Shown here one piece after another: positions 7,107 to 13,264 of a DNA stretch of 16,823 nucleotides (the stretch's first letter is position 1; each line of letters begins with the position of its first letter). The position numbers and the translations under genes were made by a program. This DNA is from Bacteroides sp. CAG:1060 (GTDB lineage Bacteria; Bacteroidota; Bacteroidia; Bacteroidales; UBA932). The DNA lies in assembly GCA_000432655.1 (NCBI GenBank), contig HF986319.1, forward strand, positions 37,832 to 54,654. The letters run 5' to 3'. The notes beneath the pieces were generated by a model, which searched no databases, was not told where the DNA came from, and worked only from the letters and a program-made list of their open reading frames with translations.

Positions 7107-7826
7107 ATGAAAAACATTTTATGCCCATTGGCTGCTTTGTTGGCAGCATCTGCGTTGTCATCCTGCGCATTTGTCAAATATGATTCAAAAGGTGACGAGG
7201 AGCGAGTTCAGATTGAGGACAGCGGCGAATTAAGTGAAAAGGAATATGAAGTGGAGGATTTTACCGCCATCCGATGCAATATTCCTGCGGATATTGTCTT
7301 TACTCAGGGCGAGCCTTCGGTGAAAGTGATTGCAAAGTCCGGTACGTTGGACAAGATCAGTGTTCAAAGTACAGCGGACGATATGGGAGGACTTCTTACC
7401 ATATCGAATGCCGGCAAATATTCTTTCAAGAATGTGCGCAAGCTTGAGATAAGGGTCAGCACCCGTCAGCTTTCCAAGGTGGAACTCAACGGAGCACAAT
7501 CCTTTACCTCGAAGTCCGAAATCTCTACCGGGGATTTTGATTTGCAGTCTTCTGGAGCGGCCGAAATCGAGTTGGACGGAATGTCCGCTGCAGACGTGCG
7601 ACTTTTAATCAACGGAGCCGGGGATATTGACATTGATAACCTGGACTGCAAGTCTCTTGATATTCAGGTTATCGGGGCGGGAAGTTGTGATGTGTCCGGA
7701 AAAGCGAAGGATGCAAAGGTCCTTATCAGCGGTGCCGGAGATATCGACCTTTCCGAACTGAGGGCGGAATCTTTCGACTCGGACATAAAGGAGATAGGAA
7801 GTATCAAGAAGCCTGTCCTGAAATAG
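7107..7826 (+). CDS. GIN-domain (DUF2807) lipoprotein, putative surface or periplasmic
   Basis: This 239-residue protein starts with a lipoprotein signal peptide: basic MKN, a hydrophobic stretch, and lipobox LSSC with the lipidated Cys at position 20. The mature part is a single head-GIN domain (DUF2807), a right-handed beta-structure of short strands and glycine turns. It begins at EDFTAIRCNIPADIVFTQGEP, after which come ISVQSTADDMGGLLTISNAGKY and the repeated turns NGAGDIDI, IGAGSCDV and SGAGDIDL in the C-terminal third. GIN proteins are abundant in Bacteroidota and often lie beside YtrA/ABC operons; their molecular function is not established (the 'auto-transporter adhesin' label is historical). 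It is last in the operon, 10 bp after the GntR gene, and convergent with the GSCFA gene. I cannot say whether it is a transporter partner or an adhesin. Confidence 0.88.
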   Translation: MKNILCPLAALLAASALSSCAFVKYDSKGDEERVQIEDSGELSEKEYEVEDFTAIRCNIPADIVFTQGEPSVKVIAKSGTLDKISVQSTADDMGGLLTISNAGKYSFKNVRKLEIRVSTRQLSKVELNGAQSFTSKSEISTGDFDLQSSGAAEIELDGMSAADVRLLINGAGDIDIDNLDCKSLDIQVIGAGSCDVSGKAKDAKVLISGAGDIDLSELRAESFDSDIKEIGSIKKPVLK

Positions 7827-7834
7827 ATGCTGTA

Positions 7835-8701
7835 TTATTTGCCGGTGTTGGGAATATGCCGGGACGCTGCCGATGCCTTGAGGTTCGCTTCAAGGCGTCG
7901 GTATTCGTTTTCCGGAATGCAGAATTCTTTCAGACGATTCCAGATAATATCCACGCTGACATCTCTTGGATGTACGAGGTCATTGGCATAGAAACGGTAA
8001 TCTCTAAGCTCGTCAAGCAGTATTTCGTATGCCGGGAAGTATGTGGATCTCTGCGGGAATGCTTCCAGAACACTCTGGAGTCCGATGTGCAGGGATGATT
8101 TTGAAATGGTATTGGCATGTGCTCCGTCCCCGAGATGCCGTATAGGGGAGACTGTGAATATGAACCGCTTTTCGGGATGATTCCTTACGATGCCGGACAG
8201 TAGGGCGGCAGTTTCCGAGAAGGAGAGCATGGACCTGTCAAACTCCTTTGCCGGGCGTTTCAGGCAGTTGGACACAACTTTGCCTTTGTGCTTCCAGATG
8301 AACGATGTGCCGAGCGTGATGATGACGATGTCCGAATTGTGCCAAAAGTCCCTTGACCGGACGAGCGAACTGTTGGCTCTGTCCAGAAAATCTTCAACCG
8401 TAAGGGCAGCGAACGAGCTGTGGTGCTCAAAACTGCATATCCTCTCTGCTCCTGCTCCCATCTGTACGCAGTCTTCAACTGTGAAAAGCGTGTCGCCGTC
8501 GAGTCTGGATACGGCTGAAGCTATGGATGCCGGATTGTAAAGGGTGCCGAACGGATTGCAGAGAACCTGGAATCCGGCGTCACGGAGCTTGCCTCCAATC
8601 TCGTCGCTGAAACAGCTTCCGAGCATTACAATCCTGCTCGACAGGGTGATGCTGATGTCGCTTCGGCGCTCTGTCCGAACCTCGGTATATAGTTTTGTCA
8701 T
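7835..8701 (-). CDS. GSCFA-domain protein (SGNH/PC-esterase-like)
   Basis: This is a cytoplasmic-looking protein of 288 residues with no signal peptide. The name-giving motif is at 28-32 as GSCFS instead of GSCFA, in MLGSCFSDEIGGKL. Further family blocks are NPFGTLYNPASI, LGTSFIWKHKGKVVSNC, a TVSPIRHLGDGAHANT block, and near the C-terminus ANDLVHPRDVSVDIIW, where Asp and His of NDLVH sit where SGNH-type hydrolases carry their catalytic pair. The open frame extends to an ATG at 8857. I chose the ATG at 8701 (MTKLYTEVRTE) because the extra 52 residues look random, and a TAnnTTTG box at 8706-8713 would start transcription near 8702. The biochemical function of GSCFA proteins is not settled; hydrolase or acyltransferase action on an envelope molecule is a guess. 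Confidence 0.88.
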   Translation of the reverse strand: MTKLYTEVRTERRSDISITLSSRIVMLGSCFSDEIGGKLRDAGFQVLCNPFGTLYNPASIASAVSRLDGDTLFTVEDCVQMGAGAERICSFEHHSSFAALTVEDFLDRANSSLVRSRDFWHNSDIVIITLGTSFIWKHKGKVVSNCLKRPAKEFDRSMLSFSETAALLSGIVRNHPEKRFIFTVSPIRHLGDGAHANTISKSSLHIGLQSVLEAFPQRSTYFPAYEILLDELRDYRFYANDLVHPRDVSVDIIWNRLKEFCIPENEYRRLEANLKASAASRHIPNTGK

Positions 8702-8705
8702 AGCA

Positions 8706-8713
8706 CAAATGTA
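8706..8713 (-). promoter_or_regulatory. Predicted -7 box for the GSCFA gene
   Basis: On the minus strand this reads TACATTTG, matching TAnnTTTG. It ends 4 bp before the ATG at 8701, so the predicted transcript is leaderless or nearly so. No -33 TTTG is seen at the usual distance. It faces the plus-strand box at 8726-8733 across 12 bp. Confidence 0.55.
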
Positions 8714-8725
8714 TGGATTATTTAC

Positions 8726-8733
8726 TAATTTTG
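8726..8733 (+). promoter_or_regulatory. Predicted -7 box for the 5'-nucleotidase gene
   Basis: TAATTTTG matches the Bacteroidota TAnnTTTG element and ends 4 bp before the ATG at 8738, again predicting a leader of only about one nucleotide. It is oriented away from the GSCFA box at 8706-8713. No -33 TTTG is seen at the usual distance. Confidence 0.55.
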
Positions 8734-8737
8734 CGTT

Positions 8738-10480
8738 ATGAAAAAGATGATTCTTAGTTGGTTCGTCGTAATGGCGGCGATGCTGTCCTGGCCGTGGACG
8801 GCTTCTCTTGATGCCAGAGAGCATAAGTTGTATGTAGTGACCACCGGAGATGTACATGGTGCGTGGTTCAATAGAAACTATATCGACGGTGCTCCGGACC
8901 GGACGAGCCTGATGTCAGTAAAATACTATGTGGATAGTCTCAGAACTGCGGTTGGGCGCGATAACGTGCTTCTTATCGATGCCGGGGATTGTCTTCAGGG
9001 GGATAATGCCACCTATTATTTCAACTATGTTGACACTCTCGGGAAACATCTTTTCCCGCGGATTGTGTCATATATGGGGTATGATGCCATTGTAGTGGGG
9101 AACCACGATGTGGAGACCGGCCATGCCGTGTATGACAAGGTTACCGCTGAGCTTCGGGACGAGGGGATTCCTTTTTTGGGGGCAAATGCCGTGAGGACTA
9201 CCGATGGGGAGCCTTATTTCCCGGTATATAAGATTTTCAGACGCGCCGGTATGAAGGTTGCGGTGCTTGGATTTACCAATGCCAATATGAAAGCCTGGTT
9301 GTCGGAAGACGTGTGGTCGGGGATGGATTTTCACTCCCTCGTGCCTTGCGTGCAGGAGTGGGTGGATAAAGTGATTGCGGAGCACAAGCCGGACGTGGTG
9401 ATTGCCGCTGTGCATTCAGGTACTGGCAAAGGTGATGGTAGGGTTCTTGAAAATCAGGGACTTGACCTTCTTTATTCTCTGCGTGGAGTGGATCTTGTAG
9501 TCTCCGCTCACGACCATGCTCCGTATGCTGTGGAGCATAATGGCAGCGCGCTGCTCAACAGTGGTGCGAAAGCCGGGAATGTTGGATATGCTGAGATTAC
9601 GGCGGACAAGCGCTTTGGCGGACTGCGCTCCAAACGGACCTGCGCGCGGGTCGTACGTATGGACAAGAGCAAGGTGGACGAGGAAATGGTGGCACATTTC
9701 GACAGCGAGTATCGCATGGTCCGGGAATTCACCAACAAGAGAGTGGGGAGCCTTGCCATGGATATGCGAACCAGAGATGCCTACAAGGGGATGTCAGACT
9801 ATATCAATCTGGTACACACCGTCCAAATTTCGGTGCCTGAAGCGCAGATTTCGTTTGCCGCTCCGCTTACGTTCGATGGTACGGTGAAATCCGGGGAACT
9901 GGTGTTTAACGATATGTTTACCATATATCCGTATGAGAATCAGATGTTTGTGGTAAAGATGACAGGGCGTGAGATTAAGAACTATCTGGAGTATTCCTAT
10001 GATATGTGGATTCAGACTCCGGGAGACCATATTCTCAGAATCAAGCCTTCTGCTGATGCGCGTACCGGCACTTCGCGCTGGTCTTTTGTGGGGCGAAGCT
10101 ATAATTTCGATTCGGCTGCCGGTCTTGTCTATACCGTGGATGTGACCAAACCTGCCGGGAAGCGCGTAAATATAAAATCTCTTGTCGGCGGTGATACTTT
10201 TGACCTCGATGCCTGGTATAACGTGGCAATGACCTCATACCGCGCCAATGGTGGCGGAGAACTGATGCCTGAGGGTGCCGGCATCAAGGACATTGAGTCT
10301 GAAGGCAGGGTAGTGGCCCGTTATCCGGAACTGCGGGATATGATATACAATTATATCCTTAAAGTAGGGGAGTTGAACATGTCCAATACCGGGGACGAAA
10401 AAATCCTCGGAGAATGGCATTTCATTCCCGAGGATATTGTAGGTCCTATGATGGATGCGGATATGAAACTGCTCTTCTAA
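8738..10480 (+). CDS. Secreted 5'-nucleotidase/2',3'-cyclic phosphodiesterase (UshA-like metallophosphatase)
   Basis: The 580-residue protein has a Sec signal peptide (about 1-26, ending near SLDA). The N-terminal calcineurin-type metallophosphatase domain has its metal ligands in place: GDVHG (Asp38, His40), AGDCLQGDN (Asp84), VGNHDVE (Asn122, His123), AAVHSG and SAHDHA. The C-terminal 5'-nucleotidase domain, which binds the nucleoside, contains FNDMFTIYPYENQMFVVKMTG and the late YNVAMTSYRANGGGEL block. Both are arranged as in UshA and related enzymes, which dephosphorylate nucleotides in the periplasm for salvage of nucleosides and phosphate. The length is usual for the family. The sequence does not show whether it favours mononucleotides, UDP-sugars or cyclic nucleotides. 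It stands alone: divergent from GSCFA (36 bp) and convergent with ffh (6 bp). Confidence 0.92.
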   Translation: MKKMILSWFVVMAAMLSWPWTASLDAREHKLYVVTTGDVHGAWFNRNYIDGAPDRTSLMSVKYYVDSLRTAVGRDNVLLIDAGDCLQGDNATYYFNYVDTLGKHLFPRIVSYMGYDAIVVGNHDVETGHAVYDKVTAELRDEGIPFLGANAVRTTDGEPYFPVYKIFRRAGMKVAVLGFTNANMKAWLSEDVWSGMDFHSLVPCVQEWVDKVIAEHKPDVVIAAVHSGTGKGDGRVLENQGLDLLYSLRGVDLVVSAHDHAPYAVEHNGSALLNSGAKAGNVGYAEITADKRFGGLRSKRTCARVVRMDKSKVDEEMVAHFDSEYRMVREFTNKRVGSLAMDMRTRDAYKGMSDYINLVHTVQISVPEAQISFAAPLTFDGTVKSGELVFNDMFTIYPYENQMFVVKMTGREIKNYLEYSYDMWIQTPGDHILRIKPSADARTGTSRWSFVGRSYNFDSAAGLVYTVDVTKPAGKRVNIKSLVGGDTFDLDAWYNVAMTSYRANGGGELMPEGAGIKDIESEGRVVARYPELRDMIYNYILKVGELNMSNTGDEKILGEWHFIPEDIVGPMMDADMKLLF

Positions 10481-10486
10481 GCGCGT

Positions 10487-11809
10487 TTATCGCTTTAGGG
10501 AGCGGAGTTTCTGCTGAAGGGAGCCGTCCACCGCCATCTTCATCATTTTCCTGGTCTGCTCAAACTGCTTGAGGAGTTTGTTGACCTCTGCGATGGATGT
10601 GCCGGAACCCTTGGCGATTCTTATTCGGCGGGAACTGTTCAGACACTCCGGGTGCTCTTTCTCGTACATGGTCATGGACTGGATGATGGCTTCTGTAGAT
10701 TTGAAAGCGTCATCCGGAATATCGACGTCTTTGAGCGCCTTGTCCATTCCCGGAAGCATCCCCATGATGTCTTTCATGTTGCCCATCTTCTGAACCTGCT
10801 TGAGCTGGTCGTAGAAATCGACCAAAGTGAACTGGTTCTTGGCAATTTTCTTCTTCAGAGCGCGTGCCTGCTGCTCATCGAACTGCTCCTGAGCCTTTTC
10901 TACGAGGGATACCACATCTCCCATTCCGAGGATTCGGTCTGCTACACGGCTCGGGTAGAATACATCGAGAGCTTCCATCTTCTCTCCCGCACTGACAAAC
11001 TTGATAGGCTTGCCGGTAACGGCCTTGATGGATAGTGCCGCACCTCCTCTGGTGTCGCCATCCATCTTACTGAGGACTACTCCGTCGTAGTCAATCGCGG
11101 CATTGAATGCCTTTGCTGACTCTACGGCATCCTGACCGGTCATGGCATCCACCACGAACAGGCTTTCGGTAGGCTTGATGGCGTCATGGATGGCTTTGAT
11201 CTCATCCATAAGCTCCTGATCCACCACCAGACGTCCCGCCGTATCTACGATTACTGCGCTGTAACCTTCGCTGCGTGCTTTTGAAATGGCGTTTTTCGCT
11301 ACCTTTACAGGATCTTTTTCTCCCTCTTCGCTATATACTTCTACTCCTATCTGGCTTCCGAGAGTCTTCAACTGGTCTATAGCCGCCGGTCTGAAAGTGT
11401 CGCATGCTGCAAGCAGGACCCGCATGCCCTTTTTGCCCTTGAGATTGAGAGCGAGCTTGCCACTGAAGGTAGTCTTACCGGAACCATTCAGACCTGCCAC
11501 GAGAATTACTGCCGGGGAGCCTTTGACATTGATTTCGGAATGCTCCGCTCCCATGAAGTCGGCGAGCTCGTCGTGCACGATCTTCACCATCATCTGCTGC
11601 GGCTTAACGGCGGTGAGCACATTGGCACCCATTGCCTTGGCCTTGACTTTGTCGCAGAATTCCTTGGCTACTTTGTATGAGACGTCGGCGTCGAGCAGGG
11701 CTCTTCGGATTTCCTTAAGAGTCTCAGCGACGTTGACTTCGGTGATTTTGCCCTCACCTTTGAGTATTTTGAACGACCTTTCGAGTCTGTCAGATAAGTT
11801 TTCGAACAT
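10487..11809 (-). CDS. ffh: Signal recognition particle protein Ffh (SRP54)
   Basis: Ffh binds the 4.5S RNA and hydrophobic signal sequences on ribosomes and, with FtsY, delivers them to the Sec translocon by GTP hydrolysis. The 440 residues contain the N-terminal helical bundle (1-95) with ALLDADVSYKVAKEF. The G domain has a P-loop GLNGSGKTT (106-114), DTFRPAAIDQL, DTAGRL and SKMDGDTRGGAALS; the last has Met where TKLDGD is usual. The methionine-rich M domain includes KMGNMKDIMGMLPGM and the RNA-binding SSRRIRIAKGSGTS loop, then KLLKQFEQTRKMMKMA. The length is typical. It has its own predicted promoter at 11829-11860, so it is not part of the operon upstream. The convergent 5'-nucleotidase gene ends 6 bp away. 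The assignment is certain. Confidence 0.98.
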   Translation of the reverse strand: MFENLSDRLERSFKILKGEGKITEVNVAETLKEIRRALLDADVSYKVAKEFCDKVKAKAMGANVLTAVKPQQMMVKIVHDELADFMGAEHSEINVKGSPAVILVAGLNGSGKTTFSGKLALNLKGKKGMRVLLAACDTFRPAAIDQLKTLGSQIGVEVYSEEGEKDPVKVAKNAISKARSEGYSAVIVDTAGRLVVDQELMDEIKAIHDAIKPTESLFVVDAMTGQDAVESAKAFNAAIDYDGVVLSKMDGDTRGGAALSIKAVTGKPIKFVSAGEKMEALDVFYPSRVADRILGMGDVVSLVEKAQEQFDEQQARALKKKIAKNQFTLVDFYDQLKQVQKMGNMKDIMGMLPGMDKALKDVDIPDDAFKSTEAIIQSMTMYEKEHPECLNSSRRIRIAKGSGTSIAEVNKLLKQFEQTRKMMKMAVDGSLQQKLRSLKR

Positions 11810-11828
11810 ATTCAGAAGATTAATCCTA

Positions 11829-11860
11829 CAAATTTATACAACAATCACCGCAAATGCAAA
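11829..11860 (-). promoter_or_regulatory. Promoter of ffh (TTTG-N20-TAAATTTG on the minus strand)
   Basis: On the minus strand a TTTG (11857-11860) is followed after 20 bp by TAAATTTG (11829-11836), matching the Bacteroidota consensus. The predicted transcription start is near 11825, about 15 nt before the ATG at 11809. The -33 TTTG lies in the loop of the inverted repeat at 11842-11877. Confidence 0.65.
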
Positions 11861-11877
11861 CTGCAAAGCGGTGATTG
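11842..11877 (-). terminator. Perfect 10-bp inverted repeat, probable terminator of the META/CDF/peptidase operon
   Basis: CAATCACCGC at 11842-11851 pairs perfectly with GCGGTGATTG at 11868-11877 around a 16-nt loop. In the direction of the META gene, whose stop is at 11896, the stem is followed by TTGTATAAATTT. That is U-rich only in part, so it is an imperfect intrinsic terminator. The repeat also covers the -33 region of the ffh promoter, so an operator is the alternative. Confidence 0.55.
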
Positions 11878-11895
11878 GGTAGTAAGCGGGAATTT

Positions 11896-12384
11896 TTACT
11901 CTTCGCTGTGTTCGCTGTGTTCGCAGTCGGAGCAGTCATGCTCTCCTTCCTCGGCGGAGCAGTCATGCTCTTCTGCCGGAGCCTTTGTCAGGGTTACGAG
12001 AACTTTGCCGGACTTGTCGCAGAGACTGAGCTTGTCCCCGTCAATGCTGGCTTTGGCAGTATGCTCGAGAGCATCGCTCAGAGCTCTTTCTATATCTGCG
12101 TCCTCAGGGCTTCCTGCCATCATGGTAGAGCCCATGTTAGAGAATGACAGAGAGCCGTTCTTGTAAGAGTATGAGCCCGTCAGAAGGTTGATCCCAAGGC
12201 ATCCGTTTACGCTGCCTTCCTGCTCGTCGAATGAGAGATAAGGAGTGGTTTCGCACTCGGAAACGCCCTTTCCGTCCACATCGTTTACAATCCATTTTCC
12301 GGAGAGGCTTCCTGACTGGGAAGCGCATGAAACCAGCAATACACTTGCAGCCAATGCTGCTACAACATGATTTAAAACTTTCAT
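11896..12384 (-). CDS. META-domain (HslJ/DUF306-like) lipoprotein with His/Cys/acidic tail
   Basis: The 162-residue protein has a lipoprotein signal (lipobox LVSC, Cys20). It is followed by one META domain: SGKWIVNDVDGKGV, TPYLSFDEQEGSVNGCLGIN, then SYKNGSLSFSNMGSTMMAG, which corresponds to the family's 'GCN.. .STxMAC' region. META proteins are small envelope proteins; HslJ in E. coli is linked to novobiocin resistance, but the function is otherwise poorly known. The unusual part is the C-terminal tail (about 138-162), which follows the domain's last strand. It contains 4 His, 3 Cys (two as CSDC) and 12 acidic residues in 25, in repeated EHDCS and EHS units, the composition of a soft-metal-binding tail. 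The gene is last in the operon, 20 bp after the CDF zinc transporter gene. Metal binding is inference from composition and context. Confidence 0.85.
   Translation of the reverse strand: MKVLNHVVAALAASVLLVSCASQSGSLSGKWIVNDVDGKGVSECETTPYLSFDEQEGSVNGCLGINLLTGSYSYKNGSLSFSNMGSTMMAGSPEDADIERALSDALEHTAKASIDGDKLSLCDKSGKVLVTLTKAPAEEHDCSAEEGEHDCSDCEHSEHSEE
11902..11971. repeat. Tandem coding repeats in the tail of the META lipoprotein
   Basis: Two exact 9-bp copies of TTCGCTGTG (11902-11910, 11911-11919) and a third degenerate copy (11920-11928) stand in tandem. A 17-bp sequence beginning CGGAGCAGTCATG occurs at 11928-11944 and again at 11955-11971, a 27-bp period. All periods are multiples of three, so copy-number change would alter the number of EHS or EHDCS units without a frameshift. 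Confidence 0.85.
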
Positions 12385-12394
12385 AACTAACTGT

Positions 12395-12411
12395 ATTTTA
12401 ATGGTTAAAAT
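12395..12411. repeat. AT-rich 7-3-7 inverted repeat over the CDF stop codon
   Basis: ATTTTAA (12395-12401), TGG, TTAAAAT (12405-12411) form a perfect dyad between the CDF and META genes, including the CDF stop codon. It contains too little G+C for a strong terminator. It could be a regulator site, an RNA feature, or chance in AT-rich spacer. Confidence 0.4.
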
Positions 12412-13262
12412 GTTTCTATTGTAATATAGTCCAGACCATCCTTTCTAAGGATTTCCTTGATTTGCGCTACCGCTTCATGGTTTTGGCTTGGATCTTTAAG
12501 CTGAACCCTTGCCGTGAGAGCCTTCTCCATAATGCTTACGGACCAGACATGGAGGTCATGCACGCTTTCAACCTTATCGCACGAGCAGATGTGCTCAATG
12601 ATAGTGTTGTAATCCATGTTGTCCGGCATGGCATCCACGCTCATTCTGAAGCTCTCTCCCAGCAGATGCACCGTGTTGTGCAGAATGACGAGCGCTATGA
12701 TGATGCTGACAATCGGATCCAGCAGATACCATCCGGTAAGGTTGATAATTATTCCGGAGATGACTACTCCCAGTGAAATGAGCGAATCGGTAGCCATGTG
12801 CAGAAAGGCACCTCTGGTATTGATGTCACCCCTCTGGTGCTTCATGAGAAGCAGCGCGCTGATTCCGCTCACAAGGATTCCTACCGCGGCAGTCCATGAT
12901 ATGGCGGCTCCGCTGACCTCCGGAGGATTTACGAACTTCTGGCAGCTCTCCACGAGTATTATGCTCACGGCCGCAAGCAGCAGGACAGCATTGAGAAGGG
13001 ATATCAGTATGGAGGTCTTCTTGTAGCCGTAGGTGAATCTGCTTGTAGCTTTGCTGGATGCCAATTTGAAGGCAACCAGTGCGATGACAAGGCTGAAGAC
13101 GTCGAACAGCTTGTGTCCGGCGTCCGAAAGAAGTCCCATGGAATGATATCCAAGACCTACCGCAGCCTCAAGAATGACGAACCCGAAATTCAAGGCTATG
13201 GCGAGGTAATACACCCAATTCAAAGATTGAATGGGGGAGATATGATTATGGTTGTGAGACAT
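12405..13262 (-). CDS. Cation diffusion facilitator (CDF) zinc transporter
   Basis: This 285-residue inner-membrane antiporter of the CzcD/ZitB type should move Zn(II), perhaps also other divalent metals, out of the cytoplasm in exchange for protons. Six transmembrane segments precede a cytoplasmic ferredoxin-like domain with VESVHDLHVWSVS (about 235). The transport site is formed by HKLFD in helix 2 (His50, Asp54; Asp47 also present in SDAGH) and HMATD in helix 5 (His155, Asp159). This HD-HD pattern is associated with zinc selectivity in the family. The N-terminus is a short histidine tag-like MSHNHNH. The gene starts 2 bp after the stop of the unknown secreted protein gene and is followed 20 bp later by the META lipoprotein gene, so it is inside the operon. 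No metalloregulator gene is nearby. Confidence 0.93.
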   Translation of the reverse strand: MSHNHNHISPIQSLNWVYYLAIALNFGFVILEAAVGLGYHSMGLLSDAGHKLFDVFSLVIALVAFKLASSKATSRFTYGYKKTSILISLLNAVLLLAAVSIILVESCQKFVNPPEVSGAAISWTAAVGILVSGISALLLMKHQRGDINTRGAFLHMATDSLISLGVVISGIIINLTGWYLLDPIVSIIIALVILHNTVHLLGESFRMSVDAMPDNMDYNTIIEHICSCDKVESVHDLHVWSVSIMEKALTARVQLKDPSQNHEAVAQIKEILRKDGLDYITIETF

Positions 13263-13264
13263 GA

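Noticed and set aside
5105..7826. The ABC/GntR operon as a defence or toxin-antitoxin module
   Set aside because: The gene set matches ordinary YtrA-type envelope operons; no nuclease, toxin or sensor-effector domain is present and there are no mobile-element signs around it.
8702..8857. The 52-residue N-terminal extension of the GSCFA frame
   Set aside because: It overlaps the predicted promoter and the start of the divergent 5'-nucleotidase gene, and the GSCFA homology begins just after the ATG at 8701.
10478..10496. Short inverted repeat AAGCG/CGCTT between the convergent 5'-nucleotidase and ffh genes as a bidirectional terminator
   Set aside because: The stem is only 5 bp (7 with a bulge), has no T-tract, and covers both stop codons; too weak to call.
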